NCBI GenBank assembly: GCA_026004035.1
Contig: BPII01000007.1
Coordinates: 1 to 64,000, forward strand
DNA: 64,000 nucleotides
Reading direction: 5' to 3'
DNA from: Candidatus Sericytochromatia bacterium
GTDB taxonomy: Bacteria > Cyanobacteriota > Sericytochromatia > UBA7694 > JACMQJ01
This document shows, piece by piece, positions 38,656 to 48,108 of this stretch. How positions within the stretch are numbered: position 1 is the stretch's first letter; the number at the start of each line of letters is the position of its first letter. The notes below the pieces were generated by a model that worked only from the letters and a program-made list of their open reading frames with translations, searched no databases and was not told where the DNA came from. A program made the translations under genes and the position numbers.

Positions 38656-39053
38656 ACAATATATCAAAATTTCTTAACGAAAATCAAATAAGAGCTTTAG
38701 AGAAAATAGGAGACATAATAGTTCCTGAGTCAGAGTATTTTCCTTCTTTTTCAAAAGTAGGTTGTATAGAACATATAGATAGTATTTTAGAATTTACACC
38801 TGAAGCTGAATTAAATGATTTAAAACTATTGTTGAATGTATTAGATAAAATGCCTATTAAGGTTGTAGAAAGTATTCTAAATTTAACTTATAATGCAGAT
38901 TTTTTCCCTCAAATAATAGCATCTAATCTTAGACTGATTAGTATTGCATTAAGAGGCATAATATTTACATTATACTATTCTGGAAAAGTTGGTAAAAATT
39001 ACCAAGGTATAAATCCACTTGAAATAATAGGATTTCAAATAAATAGAAATTAA
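38652..39053 (+). CDS. Gluconate 2-dehydrogenase subunit 3-like small protein
   Basis: The 133-residue protein begins FLNENQIRALEKIGDIIVPE, which resembles the gluconate-2-dehydrogenase subunit 3 start (L...q...l..l.d.iiP). It has helical segments and no signal peptide. In known cases this subunit pairs with a GMC-type large subunit and aids its export or assembly. Here it directly overlaps the end of a GMC gene (ATGA), which supports the pairing. The family resemblance is weak over the C-terminal half. A twin-arginine signal, usual for this subunit, is missing, so the complex may stay cytosolic. Confidence 0.6.
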   Translation: MNNISKFLNENQIRALEKIGDIIVPESEYFPSFSKVGCIEHIDSILEFTPEAELNDLKLLLNVLDKMPIKVVESILNLTYNADFFPQIIASNLRLISIALRGIIFTLYYSGKVGKNYQGINPLEIIGFQINRN

Positions 39054-39128
39054 TTTTTATTAACTATTGCAATTAATTTTCTTTTATATATATAATTTAC
39101 TTGTATTTCGTTTTAAGGAATTTTATAA

Positions 39129-39863
39129 ATGTTAAAAAAAGCTTTTATAAGTATAGTAGCTTTAGTTTCAATATCATATCAAGCATTAGCAAAGTCAAAT
39201 GATACATATATTTTAATGGACTCTCAAGTAAATAATAATGGACAAAAAATAAACTTTAAAACTTTAGTTTGGTATAGCGAAGATAAAGTAAGAATGGAAA
39301 ATGATTTACAAAATGCATCTGAATTAAATATACCTCAAAATATGTCAAAATCTGTATTTCTTTATGATTTGAAAAATAAAAACATGTTTGTTATGATGCC
39401 AAATAATAAAACTGCTATTAAAATAGACAATAATACAGCAAAACAAATGGGCAATAATTTTGGTTCTCCAATGCCTTCTAATTTAAATACAGATTTCTTA
39501 TATGATAAGGATAAAATTAGAGATGAAATAAAAAAAATGGGTGGTAAAATGACAGGTTCTGAAACGGTACTAGGTCAATTATGTGATATATGGGAATATA
39601 GTAATAGTATAACAAACCCACAAACTCAAGAAAAAGATATTTTTTACTCTAAATTATGGATTTCCAATAAATTAAATATTCCACTAAAAATAGAAATAAC
39701 ATCAGCTTCAAAAGGTAAAATTATAGTTGTAAAAGCAAAAGAAATTAAAACAAATCAAGATTTTAAAGAAGATATTTTTAATGTACCTAAAGATTATCAA
39801 ATAACAGATATGCAAAAAATGATGAAAGATATTTTACAAATTCAACAAAATAAATCTAAATAA
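39129..39863 (+). CDS. Secreted DUF4412-like / LolA-fold protein
   Basis: A Sec signal (MLKKAFISIVALVSISYQALA) is followed by a beta-rich protein of ~224 residues: TLVWYSEDKVRMENDLQ, SVFLYDLKNKNMFVMMPNNKTAIKI, and CDIWEYSNS ... WISNKLNIPLKIEI. The pattern of a strand-rich half-barrel reporting on a modified cofactor or lipid is typical of DUF4412 and of the LolA/LolB superfamily. It is probably periplasmic. Its role is unknown. A GH3 gene follows 9 bases later. Confidence 0.7.
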   Translation: MLKKAFISIVALVSISYQALAKSNDTYILMDSQVNNNGQKINFKTLVWYSEDKVRMENDLQNASELNIPQNMSKSVFLYDLKNKNMFVMMPNNKTAIKIDNNTAKQMGNNFGSPMPSNLNTDFLYDKDKIRDEIKKMGGKMTGSETVLGQLCDIWEYSNSITNPQTQEKDIFYSKLWISNKLNIPLKIEITSASKGKIIVVKAKEIKTNQDFKEDIFNVPKDYQITDMQKMMKDILQIQQNKSK

Positions 39864-39872
39864 AAAATTCTA

Positions 39873-41342
39873 ATGGATTTAAAAAATAAAATTTCACAAC
39901 TTATATTTCCAGAAATAAGATTAAATAATCTTAATGAGGAATATAAAAAAACTATAATAAAAGATTTACAAAAATACAAATGGGGTGGTTATATACTATT
40001 TGATGGTGAAGCAAATCAAGCTATTGAATTAGTTGATGAACTTCAAAAAAAATTCTGAATTACCATTATTTATATCAGCTGATTTGGAGAGAGGTACAGG
40101 ACAACATTTTAAAGGTGCTACATCATTTGTGTATAACATGGGTATAGGAGAAAGCAATAATTTAGATAATGCTTTTAAAGTAGGAAAAATAACAGCTGAA
40201 GAATGTTCACAAATAGGAATTAACATGATATATTCACCAGTATTAGATATAAATAATAATTACAGAAATCCAATAATAAATATTCGTTCATATAGTGATA
40301 AACCTGATATTGTTATTGATATGTCTGAAGCATTTATAAATGGTGTTTATTCATACGGAGTTTTGCCTGTTGGAAAACACTTTCCAGGTCATGGTAATAC
40401 TGATAAAGATTCACATTTAGAATTACCTATTTTAAAGAAAAAGTTTAAAAGTATAGAAAAATTAGAATTATTACCTTATAAAAAATTAATTGAAAAAAAT
40501 TTATTAAAAGCAATAATGGTTGGTCATATATCCATACCTGATATTGAAGAAGATAATAAAATTATACCAGCTACATTATCTAAAAATGTTATAGAATATT
40601 TGAGAAAAAATTTAAAATTTGAAGGATTGCTGATAACTGATGCTTTGAATATGAGTGCATTATCAAGCTTTGAAAATAATATTTTTACTGAAATTTTGAA
40701 ATCAGGTTTAGATATTCTATTAATGCCTAAAAATCCTATATTAGCTTTAGAACAAATATTTTCAAATAAAAATGATAAAGAATTACTTGAAAATATAAAT
40801 ATTTCTTTTGAAAGATTACAAAGATTTAAAAAAGATTTTGCATTTAAACCTAAAAAAAATGTCAATTATATTAATAGTATAAAAAATCAAAAATTCTCTG
40901 AAAAATTAGCTTATGATTCTTTAAAAATACTTAAGAGTAATATTAAATTTCCTCTTGATTACAAAAAAAGTAAAATAATTAACTTAATTATTGATTTAGA
41001 TAATAATGAATATAATTGGCTTGATTATAAAAATGAATTACTTAAGTATGACATAGAAACTTATTTATTAGACATAAATAATAACTACAATAATTATGAT
41101 TTTATAATAATTTCATTTTTTTCTAAAATATTAGCTTGGAAAAAAAACATATTTCCTGATAATAAAACTATAAAATTTTTAGAAGAATTGAATAATAAAA
41201 AAAATACTATATATATAAATTTTTTTAAATCCTTATCTTATAAAAAAGGTTAAAAATATAAAAAATTATATCTGTACTTATTCAGATTCTTTTTATAGTA
41301 AAAAAAGCTGTTATTAATTATATTTTTAGTACAAACTTTTAA
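39873..41342 (+). CDS. Glycoside hydrolase family 3 beta-N-acetylhexosaminidase (NagZ type), three frameshifts
   Basis: NagZ-type enzymes remove GlcNAc from peptidoglycan turnover fragments. Visible motifs: FISADLERGTGQHF, VGKHFPGHGNTDKDSHLELP (the catalytic His/Asp acid-base loop) and LLITDALNMSAL (the nucleophile Asp). Three one-base gains, in A8 (40045-40052), A6 (41242-41247) and A7 (41300-41306), break the frame. Removing them gives 488 residues ending ICTYSDSFYSKKAVINYIFS, as in longer GH3 hexosaminidases. No signal peptide is seen, so it is cytosolic, as NagZ usually is. The three gains look like consensus errors because the motifs are intact. Confidence 0.85.
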
Positions 41343-41719
41343 AAAATATTTCTAATATCTTTAGCTAAATCTTTTGAAACATCACTTAACCTATTGCTAG
41401 CAATTTCTGTATTTTGTGAAACTTCTTGTATAGTATTTTGAGCTTGAGAAACAATCTTTTCTACTTTTTTACCTTTTTCTGATAATTGGTAATTTGTTAC
41501 AAATTTATTATCTATTTCTTTTTTATCATTTCTTTCTTTGATTGCTTTTGCAATATCTTCCATGCTTAAATCAGAAGAAACAGAGTAAGAAAAACTTTTA
41601 TTAGCTTCTCGAACTGTATCTTTATTTATTATTCCTTGGCTTATTGCTAATCTATTAGCTCTACTTTTAGCTGCTTGTTCAAATGCTTTATTTATAATTG
41701 AATTAAAATCAACACTCAT
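41339..41719 (-). CDS. Helical hypothetical protein
   Basis: The protein has 126 residues with a good ribosome site (GAGG 8 bases before ATG). It is polar and helical, with AFEQAAKSRANRLAISQGI near the start and a C-terminal coiled stretch (QAQNTIQEVSQNTEIASNRL). No signal peptide or family is recognised. It converges on the GH3 gene and overlaps its reconstructed stop by a few bases. Confidence 0.6.
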   Translation of the reverse strand: MSVDFNSIINKAFEQAAKSRANRLAISQGIINKDTVREANKSFSYSVSSDLSMEDIAKAIKERNDKKEIDNKFVTNYQLSEKGKKVEKIVSQAQNTIQEVSQNTEIASNRLSDVSKDLAKDIRNIF

Positions 41720-41884
41720 TACTTACCTCATAGTAATTATAATAAAATTATAGTATTTAATATTGTTTTTTATCTACTCTATAAAAGAATTTTAATTCAA
41801 AATAAATATTTTTTTTAAGTTTATTAATTTATATCTGTTTAACTAAAGGATTATTTAAAAAATGTGCTAATATTTTTTTATTTT

Positions 41885-42631
41885 ATGAAAATAACCAAAA
41901 CATTTATTATTATTTTATTATTTATTGTTTTTAATATAAAATATTCATATTCTCAAGAAAAAAATAGAGAATTAAGAGTAAATTTTTCTAATTTTGTTAG
42001 TATAGGAATTAATACAATTGATATTAAAAATTTTGACAAAATTTTAATAAAGAATAATTATTTACCTTTTTCAGAAAATACATTTTTTATAGGCACTGGA
42101 AATAGGGGTGTTGTGGATAAATTAATATTAGGTGGTGAAGGAAATTTTTCAATAGAAAAAAAAAATATAAATAATTTTAATAATCATATAAATTATTTAA
42201 CATCAAGTACTAATATTATAGGTAATATAGGTTATATTTTCTATGAAAAAAATAATTTAGCAATATATCCTCTTTTAGGTATAGGTTTATCTAGATTATC
42301 TTTTGATTTCATAAAAAATGAATCAATAGGAAAAATTGATAATATTTTAAAAAATCCTGATAGAGGTTCAAGAATTGAAAATTACGGATTAATATTAGAT
42401 ATTGGTTTAGAAGGTGGTTACTTAATACCAATAGGAAAATCAGAAAATAAAAAAGGTGGTATAGCTATAGGTTCAAGATTTGGATATATTTTGACTTTAT
42501 ACCAAACAGGTTTAAGGTTTAGAGACTTTAATATAGAAGAAGTTCCTGATATAAGTTTTAATGGTTTTTATATAAAGTTTTTAGCTGGATTTACTGGTTC
42601 TATAATACCAACTTTAATAGATTTGCTTTAG
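41885..42631 (+). CDS. Exported outer-membrane beta-barrel-like protein
   Basis: I start at the ATG 41885, which gives a clean Sec signal (MKITKTFIIILLFIVFNIKYSYS); the alternative GTG at 41864 adds seven hydrophobic residues. The mature protein (~225 residues) has alternating strands rich in Gly, Ile and Tyr, for example NLAIYPLLGIGLSRLSF and GLEGGYLIPIGKSENKKGG, typical of small outer-membrane barrels. It does not end with the classic aromatic residue. No family is recognised. Confidence 0.6.
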   Translation: MKITKTFIIILLFIVFNIKYSYSQEKNRELRVNFSNFVSIGINTIDIKNFDKILIKNNYLPFSENTFFIGTGNRGVVDKLILGGEGNFSIEKKNINNFNNHINYLTSSTNIIGNIGYIFYEKNNLAIYPLLGIGLSRLSFDFIKNESIGKIDNILKNPDRGSRIENYGLILDIGLEGGYLIPIGKSENKKGGIAIGSRFGYILTLYQTGLRFRDFNIEEVPDISFNGFYIKFLAGFTGSIIPTLIDLL

Positions 42632-42697
42632 TAACCAATTGTCTTTTGTTTAAATAGATTATAATATAAAAAATATGTTTTAATAAAAGGTAAAGTT

Positions 42698-43879
42698 ATG
42701 AATAGTGTTACAGAAGAAAAAAATGATTCTATACTATCACATAAACCAAAAACTATATGGTCAGAAAGTTGGAAAAGATTAAAAAAAGATAATTTGGCTA
42801 TTTTAGGTGGAAGTATTATTATATTAATGATTTTAGTAGCTATTTTTGCAAAGTTTATTTCTCCTTATGATCCAAATTATCAGTTTAACAATGGTACGAC
42901 ATCTTATGGAATGCCATTTCCACCGAATACTTATTCAAAAAAAATTATAGCTAAAAGAATAAATACAGAAAAAGAATTTACAATAAAAGCAAGTACTTTA
43001 TTTAAATCCGGTGAGTATATTTTTAGAACAGTTGGAAACACTAAAGTAAAAAAAGGTATGTCTGAAGTCTCTTTTGAAGTAGCGCCATTAAATTTAAAGC
43101 ACATAAAAGCAGGTAGTGGTATCAATATAACTACAGATGACAAAATTAAAAATGAATTTATATCAATGACATTAGAAAATGATAAATATTTTTTATTAGG
43201 AACAGATGCTAGTGGTAGGGATTCACTTAGTAGGTTAATTTGGGGGGCTCAAGTATCATTGCAAGTAGGTATTTTAGCAATTGGTTTAGCTACCATAATA
43301 GGAGTTATTTTAGGTCTTATTTCAGGATATTTTGGAAAATGGATTGATTTAATAATAATGAGATTAACAGATATAATGATGTCAATGCCTGATTTATTAC
43401 TTGTAATGGCTCTAGTTTCAGTTTTACCATCTCAAGATGACAAATCTAGTCAAGGAGTAGGTATAATTATATTTTCAATAGGTATAGTTAGTTGGACTGG
43501 TATAGCAAGAATGGTAAGAAGTCAAGTTCTAACTGTAAAAGAAATGGAATTTATAGAAGCATCCAAAGCTAGTGGTTCAAGTAATTTTACAATACTTTTT
43601 AAACACTTACTACCTAATGTTATAGCTCCTATAATAGTAATATCTACTATGAGCATAGCAGGTGCAATAATGACTGAAGCTGCATTAAGCTTTTTAGGTT
43701 TTGGTGTAAAATCACCAACGGCAAGCTGGGGAAGTATGGTAAATGAAGGACTCGGATTTTTTAGAGATGCTCCTTGGGTACCTATAATACCTGGTATTGC
43801 TATTGCAGTATCAGTATTTTCTTTTAATTTATTTGGTGATGGAATAAGAGATGCCCTTGATCCAAAGTTAAAAAAATAA
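42698..43879 (+). CDS. Peptide/nickel ABC transporter permease (DppC/OppC type) with a long periplasmic insert
   Basis: The protein is an inner-membrane permease of di/oligopeptide importers. The N-terminal OppC_N helix (LAILGGSIIILMILVAIF) is followed by a ~100-residue non-membrane region (~65-165), then TDASGRDSLSRLIWGAQ and the permease core with the EAA loop EFIEASKASGSSNF and the C-terminal ALSFLGFGVKSPTASWG. Normal DppC is ~290 residues; this has 393, and the insert accounts for the difference. DppB, the ATPases and the binding protein are not in the window. FabH follows 24 bases later, so they may share a transcript. Confidence 0.9.
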   Translation: MNSVTEEKNDSILSHKPKTIWSESWKRLKKDNLAILGGSIIILMILVAIFAKFISPYDPNYQFNNGTTSYGMPFPPNTYSKKIIAKRINTEKEFTIKASTLFKSGEYIFRTVGNTKVKKGMSEVSFEVAPLNLKHIKAGSGINITTDDKIKNEFISMTLENDKYFLLGTDASGRDSLSRLIWGAQVSLQVGILAIGLATIIGVILGLISGYFGKWIDLIIMRLTDIMMSMPDLLLVMALVSVLPSQDDKSSQGVGIIIFSIGIVSWTGIARMVRSQVLTVKEMEFIEASKASGSSNFTILFKHLLPNVIAPIIVISTMSIAGAIMTEAALSFLGFGVKSPTASWGSMVNEGLGFFRDAPWVPIIPGIAIAVSVFSFNLFGDGIRDALDPKLKK

Positions 43880-43903
43880 GGAGTAATAATAAAGGAGAAT
43901 TGT

Positions 43904-44893
43904 ATGAATAAAGTAAGAATTATTGGAACTGGTAAATATTTACCAAAAAGAGTTGTTTTATCTGAAGAAATAGAAGAGAGAATGGGAATTGAGAAAGGGT
44001 GGTCATTAGCTAAATCTGGTGTAGCTAAAAGACATTTTGTAGAGGATGAAACATGTGCTTACATGGGTGCTAGAGCTTTAGAACAAGCTCTTGAAAATGC
44101 AAATTTAAAATATGAAGACTTAGATGCTATAATTGGAGCTTCAGGTTCTTACGACTATCCAATACCTTACAATTCTTGTCTTATACAGAGGGAATTAGGG
44201 AAAATAGATTCAGGGACACCTTGCTGGGATATTGATTCTACTTGCTTAAGTTTTGTTACTGCTCTTGATGTAGTAAGTTATCTTATAGAAGCTGGAAAAT
44301 ACAATACTGTTGCTATTGTAACAAGTGAAATATCTTCTAAATCATTAAATTACAAAGAAAGAGAAAGTGCAACACTATTAGGTGATGGTGCTGCTGCTGT
44401 TATAGTAAGAAAATCTAAAGAAGATGAGGAATCAAAAATTATAGCATCTGATATGGAAACTTACTCAAAAGGAGCACTATTAACTGTTGTAAAAGGTGGT
44501 GGTAATTTTCTTCATCCTAATGATCCAAATTCAAAACCTGAAGATTTTACTTTTCATATGGAAGGAAGAGAAATTCTAGGAATCGCATTTGAAAAATTAC
44601 CAAATTTTTTTGAAAAATTATTTAAAAAAGCTGGCTTTCCTGTAAAAGATATAGACCTTATGATACCTCACCAAGCAAGTAAAGTAGGACTAGAAATGGC
44701 AAAACAATATTTAGGATTATCTGACAAACAATTTATGGTCAATATAGAAACACATGGTAATTGTATTGCTGCTTCTATACCTATGGCATTACATGATGCA
44801 ATAGAACAAAAAAGAATGAAAAGAGGAGATAAAATTTGTTTAATAGGAACAGCTGCTGGTTTATCAATAGGAGGACTTATATTTATATATTAG
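43904..44893 (+). CDS. 3-oxoacyl-[ACP] synthase III family protein
   Basis: The thiolase-fold enzyme has the full KASIII triad: Cys114 in DSTCLSFVTALD, His256 in MIPHQASKV and Asn286 in THGNCIAA. The 329 residues match FabH. It probably starts fatty-acid chains or condenses an acyl starter. The GYDYPIPYNSC-like loop and the sequence TGKYLPKRVV differ slightly from housekeeping FabH, so a FabH-like synthase for a branched or special starter is possible. A good AAAGGAGA ribosome site lies 7 bases before the ATG. A hairpin follows the stop. Confidence 0.9.
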   Translation: MNKVRIIGTGKYLPKRVVLSEEIEERMGIEKGWSLAKSGVAKRHFVEDETCAYMGARALEQALENANLKYEDLDAIIGASGSYDYPIPYNSCLIQRELGKIDSGTPCWDIDSTCLSFVTALDVVSYLIEAGKYNTVAIVTSEISSKSLNYKERESATLLGDGAAAVIVRKSKEDEESKIIASDMETYSKGALLTVVKGGGNFLHPNDPNSKPEDFTFHMEGREILGIAFEKLPNFFEKLFKKAGFPVKDIDLMIPHQASKVGLEMAKQYLGLSDKQFMVNIETHGNCIAASIPMALHDAIEQKRMKRGDKICLIGTAAGLSIGGLIFIY

Positions 44894-44903
44894 TTATTTA
44901 CTA

Positions 44904-44940
44904 AAACTAATTTTCTTATAAGAAAGTTAGTTTAAAATTT
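44904..44940 (+). terminator. Putative terminator hairpin after the FabH-like gene
   Basis: AAACTAA TTTTCTTATAAGAAAG TTAGTTT is a nearly perfect 13-pair stem with one mismatch, followed by an AT-rich tract (AAAATTTTT). It begins 11 bases after the stop. The tail is not a pure T run, so it is a moderate candidate. Confidence 0.5.
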
Positions 44941-44979
44941 TTATATAAAAGTTATGTATTGTTATATAAATATAAAAAA

Positions 44980-46302
44980 ATGGAAGTAAATAAAATTAAT
45001 TTAAATACTAGTGTTAATTTAGAGGATAATAAAAATAATACATCTAAAAATAAATTAATACCATTAATAAATATAGATTGTTTTAATAAAGATAATATCA
45101 ATATATCTACAAATAGAAATAAATCAATTAATTTTACAAATTTAATAGAAACTAAATTTTTTGTTGGTGATATTAAAGGTAATAAACTAGGTTATATTAG
45201 TGAAAAGGACTTTATAAATGCAATTAAAGAATTAAATGAAACAAATATAAATAAAGACTTTGTAGTTATCTCAAAAGATAATAAATTTTTTATATATGAA
45301 TTAAAAAATAATAAATTCTTTAATGATGATTTAGATAATTATTCTGAACTTAGAATTTCACCAGAAAAAATACAGATACCTGAAAATACTAAATTAGTAG
45401 CAATATCTTCAAATAAAAGATCTTTTAGATTTTTTTACAATGATAAAACAGATAAAAATGTTTATGAAAAAATAGAAAATCCTTTACCAGATGAAAGTTT
45501 AGAATCTCTTAGTAAAAAGCTTAATTTGGTATTAAACAGATTAGACAAAATGGAAAAAACATTAACAGCTTCAAAAGATCATAAGGGATTATTTGTTTCA
45601 ATGTATAAAGTTATAACAAATAGAGCATTAAAAGAAATGCAAGGTTATATCAAGGAAGGTAAAAATAAAGAAGCTGAATTTGTAGTAAAATTAGCAATAA
45701 ATTTTGCTAATAAATATTTTGATGCTTATGATAATTTAGTTAATGGTGATATTGAAAAAATACCTGAAGCTTGGCGTTATGCTTTTGATTCAGGTAGAAT
45801 TTCTAAAGTAGATAACTATCCTAGAGAATCTTTAATAGAAATTCTAGCTTTATCAATGAATGCACATATCCTACATGATTTACCATTTACTCTCAAGGAA
45901 ATAGGTTTTAATCCAAAAGACAAGGTTATTAATGATACTTTTGATCACTTTAATAAAGCTTTGTATGAAGAAAAAGATAATATAATAAAAGCTATTACTA
46001 AAAATTATGGTAATAAATTAGAAAATTTTGATGAATTTACATCAAAAATAGACTTTGTACTAAGTGGATTTTCTATAAAGAAGCGAGAACCAATTACACA
46101 GAATTTATTTACATCTATGAGAACAATTGCTAAAAAATCATCTCAAAATATGGATGATAAAGAAATAAAGGATTTTTCTACAAAAACAGCTAATAGTATT
46201 ATATCTCTTATACCAGGTGGCAATTATGAAACTATTAGTATAAAAGATAATTTATCAATTTTTTTTAATAAAAATGTTCAAAATTTATTTAAAAAAAGAT
46301 AA
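44980..46302 (+). CDS. Large hypothetical protein
   Basis: I take the ATG at 44980 rather than the TTG at 44959. The ~440-residue protein is rich in Asn and Lys, with no signal peptide or membrane helix, so it is probably cytosolic. The N-terminal third looks unstructured (KINLNTSVNLEDNKNN). The rest is helical: NRLDKMEKTLTASK, RALKEMQGYIKEGKNKEA and EFVVKLAINFANKYFDAYD. I recognise no family. The preceding FabH-like gene ends ~90 bases upstream after a hairpin. Confidence 0.6.
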   Translation: MEVNKINLNTSVNLEDNKNNTSKNKLIPLINIDCFNKDNINISTNRNKSINFTNLIETKFFVGDIKGNKLGYISEKDFINAIKELNETNINKDFVVISKDNKFFIYELKNNKFFNDDLDNYSELRISPEKIQIPENTKLVAISSNKRSFRFFYNDKTDKNVYEKIENPLPDESLESLSKKLNLVLNRLDKMEKTLTASKDHKGLFVSMYKVITNRALKEMQGYIKEGKNKEAEFVVKLAINFANKYFDAYDNLVNGDIEKIPEAWRYAFDSGRISKVDNYPRESLIEILALSMNAHILHDLPFTLKEIGFNPKDKVINDTFDHFNKALYEEKDNIIKAITKNYGNKLENFDEFTSKIDFVLSGFSIKKREPITQNLFTSMRTIAKKSSQNMDDKEIKDFSTKTANSIISLIPGGNYETISIKDNLSIFFNKNVQNLFKKR

Positions 46303-46379
46303 ATAGAAAAACTTATTAAATGTTATAATACCAACAAGATATCTAATATTTTTTATATTTCTGTTTAAAACATTGATTA

Positions 46380-47145
46380 ATGAAAAAGTTATTAACATTA
46401 TTTTTAGTATTTTTAATATTAATAAATACAAATTGTGCAAGAACAGCTACTTCTGTAAATGCTAATAAAGTTATGCAATTTATATTTAGAACAAAAGCTG
46501 ATTTAGTATTAAATAGAAGTGATATTACATACTATGTAATATTTTATGCTCCTGAATCTACAATTCCTAATCAAACTTTAGATCCTAATGTTGGTCCAAG
46601 AGTAAATGCACCTGATATAACTAGAGGTATTGAATTTTTAGAGGGAAGACTTCCTTTTATTGGTCAATTACCTGGTGATATAAAATCAGAATGGACTGAT
46701 TTTTTTTTACATTACATCTTTAAATGGAAAAACTATAGTTGGTAGAGGTAGAAAAGACAATTTAGGGAATCCTATTATATACGATAGAAATTATGCTAAT
46801 CAAAATACAAAACCAATACCTTCACAAAATGGTTTAAACAATGGTTTTCAAATAGAATTCTTTCTTTCTGATTTAAATAATGGAAGAAATAATACAGCAA
46901 ATATAACAGCAAACATTGCTGTAAGTGATAGTATTGAAAATGGAAGTGGAAAAGTATATGATTACTGGCTAGGAAATATTCCTTTCAGTATATCCTTAAA
47001 TTCTACAGCACAGCAATCCAGACAAGATAATACGAATAATTTGATTTTAAGAAAAGTACCCAATAGACCTGAGCCAACTATACCATCAGGAGTAAATCCA
47101 GATAGTTTAAATATAATAGAATATGTAGCTAGAGTAACTCAATAA
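46380..47145 (+). CDS. Exported lipoprotein-like protein, one frameshift
   Basis: An N-terminal signal (MKKLLTLFLVFLILINTNC) looks like a lipoprotein signal, but the -3 to -1 residues NTN are not a classic lipobox. The frame breaks in a T9 run (46700-46708). With one T removed it continues FFYITSLNGKTIVGRGRKDNLGNPIIYDRN and ends at 47145, giving 254 residues. The mature part is soluble and beta-rich, with Pro/Asn-rich loops. No function is recognised. It converges on dcd, with 6 bases between the stops. Confidence 0.65.
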
Positions 47146-47151
47146 GTCTAT

Positions 47152-47716
47152 TTATAATTTAGGTAATGTTATTCCTGTTTGTGATTGATATTTTCCTTTT
47201 TTATCAGCATAACTTAATTCACATTCTTCATCAGCTTCAAAAAATAAATACCTGTGCTATACCTTCATTTGAATATATTTTGGCAGGTAATGGGGTTGTG
47301 TTACTTATTTCTATTGTAACGATTCCTTCCCATTCAGGTTCAAATGGAGTAACATTTACAATAATACCACATCTAGCATAAGTACTTTTTCCTAAACAAA
47401 TAGTGAGTATGTTCCTAGGTATTCTAAAATACTCTACTGATTTTGCTAAAGCAAAACTATTTGGTGGAATAATACAATATTCACCTTTGAAGTCTATGAA
47501 AGATTTAGGTTCAAATTTTTTTGGATCAACTACAACATTATTTATATTTGTAAAAATTTTATATTCATCTGATACTCTTAAGTCATAGCCATAAGAAGAT
47601 ACACCATAACTTATAACATTATTTCTAACTTGTTTTTCTTCAAAAGGAGTTATCATTCCCTCTAAAGCCATCTTTCTTATCCACTTGTCATTTTTTATTG
47701 TCATAACTTCTTCCAT
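47152..47716 (-). CDS. dcd: dCTP deaminase, one frameshift
   Basis: dCTP deaminase makes dUTP on the way to dTTP. Visible motifs: [35 protein letters not shown], then [23 protein letters not shown] with the conserved catalytic Glu region, and [20 protein letters not shown]. The sequence matches the family throughout. An extra base in the AAA at 47246-47248 (plus strand) cuts the C-terminus. Removing it gives [23 protein letters not shown], the usual Dcd tail, for 187 residues. It is a housekeeping gene, so a consensus error is likely. Confidence 0.93.
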
Positions 47717-47873
47717 TAAAATAAAAAATTTAAAGATAAAATATTACAATATAACTTAGTTTTTTGGATATTTTTTTTAATATTTTATTATTTGAAAAAT
47801 ATTTATTTTTTTAATAAAAATTTTTGACAATAGTAAATTTAGAAATTTAACTAGTATTCTTTTAACTGAAACA

Positions 47874-48020
47874 TTATTTTGATTTTGGAGTTTTTGTTGG
47901 TTTTGGGTGTGGATGTGGACAAGAACCTCCATGGTCATGATCATGATTATTACTTGTAAATGCAAAAACAGGATTAACTAAAATTGAAGATACTAAAAAA
48001 GTTAAAACATACTTTTTCAT
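47874..48020 (-). CDS. Small secreted histidine/proline-rich peptide
   Basis: A 48-residue frame has a ribosome site (GGAGA) 5-9 bases before the ATG. Residues 1-20 form a Sec signal (KKYVLTFLVSSILVNPVFA, cut after VFA). The mature 28 residues are NNHDHDHGGSCPHPHPKPTK plus flanks, with five His, one Cys and a basic Pro/Lys tail. The His/Asp cluster could bind Zn, Cu or Ni. It resembles secreted metal-binding or host-interaction peptides but matches no family I know. It is separate from dcd (157 bases away). A larger frame of another phase over the same bases (47777-47965) is a shadow. Confidence 0.65.
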   Translation of the reverse strand: MKKYVLTFLVSSILVNPVFAFTSNNHDHDHGGSCPHPHPKPTKTPKSK

Positions 48021-48051
48021 TAAATTCTCCTTTAAAAAATAAAAATCTTAT

Positions 48052-48108
48052 ACCAATCTTTTTTAACTATTATATTATGCATTATTTATTATAAAAATTG
48101 GTACTATT
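48052..48108 (-). repeat. Short dispersed repeat, copy 3, with terminal inverted repeats
   Basis: TACCAAT...ATTGGTA form the ends of a ~56-bp AT-rich unit. Its inverse (CAATTTTTATAATAAATAATGCATAAT) matches the copies at 18094 and 35508. It lies just upstream of the His-rich peptide gene. Confidence 0.4.

Noticed and set aside
47777-47965. A 62-residue frame on the minus strand
   Set aside because: It overlaps the better-supported His-rich peptide gene in another phase, has no ribosome site, and reads a repetitive AT-rich tail.
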